In this document: one piece after another, positions 6,316 through 9,758 of the stretch | How the letters are laid out: each line of letters opens with the position of its first letter | How positions within the stretch are numbered: the first letter of the stretch is position 1 | Assembly: GCA_004525355.1 (NCBI GenBank) | Contig: SPCK01000053.1 | Coordinates: forward strand, 1 to 9,758 | Direction of reading: 5' to 3' | DNA length: 9,758 nucleotides | Source of the DNA: Spirochaetales bacterium | Lineage (GTDB): Bacteria; Spirochaetota; Spirochaetia; Treponematales; UBA12059 | Translations under genes and position numbers: made by a program | The notes under the pieces: model-generated | What the model was told of the DNA's origin: nothing | Database searches by the model: none | The model's input: the letters and a program-made list of their open reading frames with translations, nothing else

Positions 6316-7380
6316 ATGAACAGAGTAGTGCTCAAGGCCCAGGATCTGGACGGGTACCTGAACGATGACGACAGGGCCATGCTCGATCGCATGGACGGCA
6401 TGTACCGACGGGCCATGCTCTCTTTCAACCTGCTTGGCGCGGCAAAGCAGGAAGCCGAACGCCGAAAGGAAGAATTAGGTCTAATCGAGTTATACAATGA
6501 GATGGGCGGGTTGATGCAGGAGATCTGCCGCGGCGATCCGCGTATCAAGGTGTATTCATTCGAGACGCCCAGCGAGAGTCACGGCGAGGCGTCCCGGCTC
6601 ATCGCCAAGCTCAGGGATGTAAAAACGCCGCGTCACGAGTTTACGTATTACACCCAGCGGGCCTATGAACTGCTATTCAACCTCGCCTTTGGGGGCGCCA
6701 AGAGCGAGAACAAGAATTACCTGATCGTCAAAACACCGGTTTCGATACCCGTACAGAATTATGCCGTGCACAAGATCCCCAATGTCGACGACAGGATCGA
6801 GAACACGGTCATGTGTGTCATGCTACGAGGGGCGCTTCTGCCTTCCATCATCATGTCCAAGGAGGTCCAGGAGTATTCGTCGCATGGCTACGTCACGCCC
6901 TTTGCGTTGTTCAAGATAAAGAGGGATGATACCAAGGACGAGTCCACGATGGAGTATATTCTTGATCTTGACCGCTCGTACTTCCGGCCTGAGGATCTTG
7001 ACGGCAAGGATCTCATCTTTGCTGATCCTATGAACGCGACCGGCGGCTCCCTGGTTACTGTTGTAAAGTACATCCTCGACCTGGGCGTAAAGCCCAAATC
7101 CATCCGGTGTTTCAACATCATCTCGGCCCTCAAGGGAGCGCTCCGGGCGGTACGGGCCATCGAAAACATGACCGTGTACACGTTGTGGATGGATCCGGTA
7201 CTTAACGAGATGGCCTATATCATGCCTGGCCTCGGAGACGCGGGGGACAGAATAAACGGGCGCGACGAGGATGAATCTCCCCGAGACATGATACGGCTGA
7301 TCGCCGATTACGGGTCAAATATCACCAATCTTTACCGATCGCAGATTCGTACCATAGAAAAAACGGTGCTCAATCGATGA
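6316..7380 (+). CDS. upp: Long-form uracil phosphoribosyltransferase
   Basis: A 354-residue protein whose C-terminal half matches uracil phosphoribosyltransferase, which makes UMP from uracil and PRPP. The PRPP loop is [12 protein letters not shown] (234-245) and the uracil-binding C-terminus is [18 protein letters not shown] (296-313), both close to the family consensus. Earlier parts also align: [13 protein letters not shown] (97-109) with the L-R-D-x-x-T-x-x-x-F-R helix, VMLRGALLP (168-176) with the L-R-x-G-L strand, and [12 protein letters not shown] (199-210) with the Y-R-D-E-x-T region. Typical Upp has about 208 residues. Here about 75 extra residues lead in, mostly charged helix (10-70), and the core is also longer. 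Activity on uracil is likely but not certain. The stop overlaps the TPR gene by ATGA. Upp could reuse the uracil released by Pdp. Confidence 0.82.
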   Translation: MNRVVLKAQDLDGYLNDDDRAMLDRMDGMYRRAMLSFNLLGAAKQEAERRKEELGLIELYNEMGGLMQEICRGDPRIKVYSFETPSESHGEASRLIAKLRDVKTPRHEFTYYTQRAYELLFNLAFGGAKSENKNYLIVKTPVSIPVQNYAVHKIPNVDDRIENTVMCVMLRGALLPSIIMSKEVQEYSSHGYVTPFALFKIKRDDTKDESTMEYILDLDRSYFRPEDLDGKDLIFADPMNATGGSLVTVVKYILDLGVKPKSIRCFNIISALKGALRAVRAIENMTVYTLWMDPVLNEMAYIMPGLGDAGDRINGRDEDESPRDMIRLIADYGSNITNLYRSQIRTIEKTVLNR

Positions 7381-8300
7381 CTGGCGGCCGTCATGGCGCG
7401 CTGTCGGCAGCGTTCATCGTCCTTATCCTGGAGCTGTCTCTGTCCTCCTGCGCCACGCGCCCCAACTCCGTTCGCCTGGCTACATCCTGGACAGAGCTGG
7501 GAAACGCGTATGCCGAGCTTGGCAAGTGGGATAAGGCCGGGGAGGCCTGGGCGTCTGCCCTGGCTCTCGATCCCGGTCAGGGGATAGCGGGCTATAACCT
7601 TGTCCGTTCCCTGACTGAGGCGGGAAGCTATGTTGAAGCCGTGGCCGCCGCCGATACCGTATTGGCTCGCGATCCAAAGAACGCATCCACAATGGCAGTC
7701 AAGGCGTATGCGCTCCACAAGGCGGGCCGCGACACCGAGGCCCTCAAGGTGTACGAGCGGGTAGTCGAGCTCAATGGCGGAGACACGGTCAGCCGATTCA
7801 ACCACGCGGTATTGCTCGAGGCGGCAGGCAGAAAGGCCGAGGCCCTGGAAGAGTACCTGGGCTTGTTGGGCGAAAAGAAGGATGATACCGCGGCGTCCTT
7901 GCGCGCTGGTATCGTGCTTGGTGGACTCGGCAGGTCCGAGGAAGCATTACCGTATTTGGAACGCTATCTCGAGACGGCGCCCGACTCCGTGGAGGGTCTG
8001 CGGATCCTTGCAGTTACACGTGAGGGTGTGGGCCTGTATATGAAGGCTATGGAGGCGTGGGAGAAGCTTCTGACCAAGGCACCAAACGATGCCACCGCAT
8101 GGTTCCGACTCGCCCGTTTGAGGCTGAGCGTGGCCGGCGACTCAAAAGGAGGCCTGGATGCGCTCAGAAAGGCCATCGAGGCCGGATATAGCGATGCCAC
8201 TGCGGCCCACGCCCTGTTGGATACGCCTGCCATTGTCGCTGCCGACGATGCCGCAGCCATACTCGCGCCGCTCCTGAAAGAGACCGATCCGACACAGTAG
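7377..8300 (+). CDS. TPR-repeat lipoprotein
   Basis: A 307-residue protein. A hydrophobic stretch (about 11-24) ends in LSSC with C25, a relaxed lipobox of the kind spirochaetes accept, so the mature protein is probably a lipid-anchored periplasmic protein. An acidic residue, E19, interrupts the hydrophobic core, which lowers confidence in the signal. From residue 35 on, about seven tetratricopeptide repeats follow, starting near 35, 69, 103, 137, 172, 204 and 238, with the expected A-Y/L-G-x-x-x-E-A-x-x-x-Y/W pattern and L-x-x-x-P ends. The C-terminal 35 residues are Ala-rich helix. TPRs scaffold protein-protein contacts, so the partner is unknown. The ATG overlaps the upp stop by ATGA with no Shine-Dalgarno, so translation is likely coupled, although I see no functional link to uracil salvage. 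Confidence 0.85.
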   Translation: MTGGRHGALSAAFIVLILELSLSSCATRPNSVRLATSWTELGNAYAELGKWDKAGEAWASALALDPGQGIAGYNLVRSLTEAGSYVEAVAAADTVLARDPKNASTMAVKAYALHKAGRDTEALKVYERVVELNGGDTVSRFNHAVLLEAAGRKAEALEEYLGLLGEKKDDTAASLRAGIVLGGLGRSEEALPYLERYLETAPDSVEGLRILAVTREGVGLYMKAMEAWEKLLTKAPNDATAWFRLARLRLSVAGDSKGGLDALRKAIEAGYSDATAAHALLDTPAIVAADDAAAILAPLLKETDPTQ

Positions 8301-8336
8301 GACTCCGATCCCCCGCCGACAGGTAATCGCCAGCGA

Positions 8337-9758
8337 TCAGTCCTGGTGCCCGAGTTCCAGTATCAGCTCGACCTCGCCTCGTGAGAGCTTTACCGCGCGC
8401 GCGATTTCCTCGACCTTCCAGCCTTGATGCGCCAGCTTGCGGACGGCTTCCTGTACCGACAAGGTGGGGGCTCCCTTGTCGCGCTTGCCGCCGCTCGGCT
8501 CGTCCTTGAGGAGCTCGTTGAGCAATTTCAGGTGATCCTGGGTTTTCTTGTTCAATTCCTCGAATCGGGTCTCGGCGCGGGCCAACCACTCGCGTGCCTT
8601 GTTCAGTTCGGTCGCCCGCTTTTCAGTTTCCGCGAGTGTGACGCCGATTTCATCGAGCCGCACCACTGCGGCGTCAAGCTTCGGCTTTGCGTTCATGACT
8701 TCGTCGAGCGAGCGCTTGAGTTCGATGATGCGATCGGGAACCTCCCGAACATCCGCGTCCATGGCGCGGACATTGCGCTCGAGCTCGGTGATGGCCTGGA
8801 AATTCTTGTCTACCGCGTCCGTCGTTGCATCGAGGATATTGGATTTCTTTTCGATGCGATCATATTTCTCGGCCGCGTCGTCAGCGGCTTCCGAGAGCCG
8901 GCGAACTTCTGCCTGGATCTGGGCCAATTGATCGTTGCTGGTAGTCACCTGCGCCAATTTTTGGTCAACTGCCTGCGACAGGGACAGGAGGCGCTTGAAA
9001 TCGTCTTCCATGGAATCGAGGCGTCGTTTTTCCGCGAGGAACCGCGCGATCTTCTGGGAAAGCTCGTCCTCCAGGCGCTTGATCCTGGCATATTGGGTTT
9101 CAAGTTCAGCCATCTCGCCGCGTCGGCTTTCCGCCCTGGACAGGTCCGCCTTCATTGAGTCCATAGCCTCGGCGAGCGATGCCTTGAGCTCGTCTGCCTT
9201 CTCAAAAAGCCTGGTTTGGGACTGAAAGGCCTTGATCTGTTTGTCCATGTCCGCAAAGGACTTTTCCCTGATCTTGCGTTCTTCCTCGAGCTCGGCAGTC
9301 ATCGAGGCGCGGGCCGACACGAAGCCGTCCTTGAGTGCTCGCGCTTCCTTTTTGTGGTCGTTGATAGAAGCGTCCATCAATACGGCCGTTTCGCGGGCTC
9401 GTCGAGCCGCGTCAGTAGCGAGCGTATCGTAGCTACGGCCGAAGTCTTCAAGGGCCTGGGTCGTTTTTTGGGATAGCTCCTGCCTGAAGTGGGCTACGTC
9501 CTCGGCAAGCGAGCGAACATCCCGCGTGAGGGCTTCTCGTTCGGCCTTGGCGCCTTCCAGAATCTTTGATTTTTCCTTGTCCCAATCGGTAACCAACGCG
9601 GATGAGTCGTTTTTTATCGCTTCTGTCAGTGTCTGTACGGCGATGATTCGTTCCTGTTCGGCAGCCTTGAGCGCTGCCTCGAAGGCGTTCTTCCATGAGG
9701 TCGCATCGCTTTGTATGGCTTTTTCCGCTTTCTCGTAGGTTGCCCGCGAGACGGCGAC
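8337..9758 (-). CDS. Spirochaetal long coiled-coil protein (SpiroCoCo-like), C-terminal part (runs off right edge)
   Basis: The minus-strand frame is open from the window end to a TGA at 8337-8339: 473 residues, with the true start beyond the edge. A TTG at 9596 is merely internal, since the same heptad-rich sequence continues upstream of it. Nearly the whole stretch is coiled coil, very rich in Glu, Lys, Ala, Leu and Asp, with no membrane segment, Cys or Pro-rich break apart from short hinges. The last 40 residues (8340-8459) differ: they include AVRKLAHQGWKVEEIARAV and LSRGEVELILEL, a compact helical unit resembling the helix-turn-helix end found in this spirochaete family. I recognise the overall build as SpiroCoCo-like, proteins of unknown function thought to be filament- or scaffold-like; that naming is from memory. 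It converges on the TPR gene with a 36-bp gap. Confidence 0.75.
   Translation of the reverse strand, partial: VAVSRATYEKAEKAIQSDATSWKNAFEAALKAAEQERIIAVQTLTEAIKNDSSALVTDWDKEKSKILEGAKAEREALTRDVRSLAEDVAHFRQELSQKTTQALEDFGRSYDTLATDAARRARETAVLMDASINDHKKEARALKDGFVSARASMTAELEEERKIREKSFADMDKQIKAFQSQTRLFEKADELKASLAEAMDSMKADLSRAESRRGEMAELETQYARIKRLEDELSQKIARFLAEKRRLDSMEDDFKRLLSLSQAVDQKLAQVTTSNDQLAQIQAEVRRLSEAADDAAEKYDRIEKKSNILDATTDAVDKNFQAITELERNVRAMDADVREVPDRIIELKRSLDEVMNAKPKLDAAVVRLDEIGVTLAETEKRATELNKAREWLARAETRFEELNKKTQDHLKLLNELLKDEPSGGKRDKGAPTLSVQEAVRKLAHQGWKVEEIARAVKLSRGEVELILELGHQD

Noticed and set aside
5511..6548. Antisense open frame of 345 codons covering all of pduL and the start of upp
   Set aside because: It reads through a confident terminator and opposite two well-supported genes, has no recognisable domain, and is the kind of long shadow frame expected in GC-rich DNA.
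8424..9158. Plus-strand open frame of 244 codons inside the coiled-coil gene
   Set aside because: It is opposite a heptad-rich frame that stays open for the full 1.4 kb, and its product shows no family resemblance.

Overview
The window looks like core chromosome of a GC-rich spirochaete of the Treponema/Spirochaeta group. The main pointers are a long minus-strand coiled-coil protein ending in the short helical tail I associate with the spirochaetal SpiroCoCo family, a long-form uracil phosphoribosyltransferase, and a TPR lipoprotein with a relaxed spirochaete-type lipobox. The assignment rests on recognising families by eye, so the genus is not fixed. I see no rRNA, tRNA, CRISPR array, insertion sequence or phage gene.

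Layout from left to right. (1) A minus-strand gene runs off the left edge; its first 102 residues are a membrane anchor followed by the start of a GIDE-like domain. (2) A 157-bp divergent intergenic region holds a perfect 16-bp palindrome and a good sigma70-type promoter placed so that recO would be transcribed almost without a leader. (3) recO and thpR overlap by ATGA. (4) A 176-nt gap with strong hairpins precedes pdp, whose stop codon overlaps the recJ start by ATGA. RecJ carries an extra segment of about 125 residues that looks like a degenerate DnaQ-type exonuclease fold. (5) A 161-bp gap with an extended -10 promoter leads to a pduL-type phosphate acyltransferase, followed by a textbook intrinsic terminator. 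(6) A long-form uracil phosphoribosyltransferase overlaps a TPR lipoprotein by ATGA. (7) The coiled-coil gene converges on the TPR gene from the minus strand and runs off the right edge. No gene-free stretch exceeds 300 bases.

How the genes fit together. recO and recJ both serve the RecFOR recombinational repair route: RecJ resects 5' ends and RecO loads RecA. Pdp releases uracil or thymine from pyrimidine nucleosides and Upp returns uracil to UMP, so the window holds both halves of a uracil salvage route in different transcription units. PduL interconverts an acyl-CoA and an acyl phosphate and would feed acetate kinase in energy metabolism; nothing nearby suggests a bacterial microcompartment.

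The observations most worth a second look are the embedded exonuclease-like segment in RecJ, the structured leader of pdp, the palindrome in the divergent promoter region, and the coiled-coil protein with a DNA-binding-like tail.
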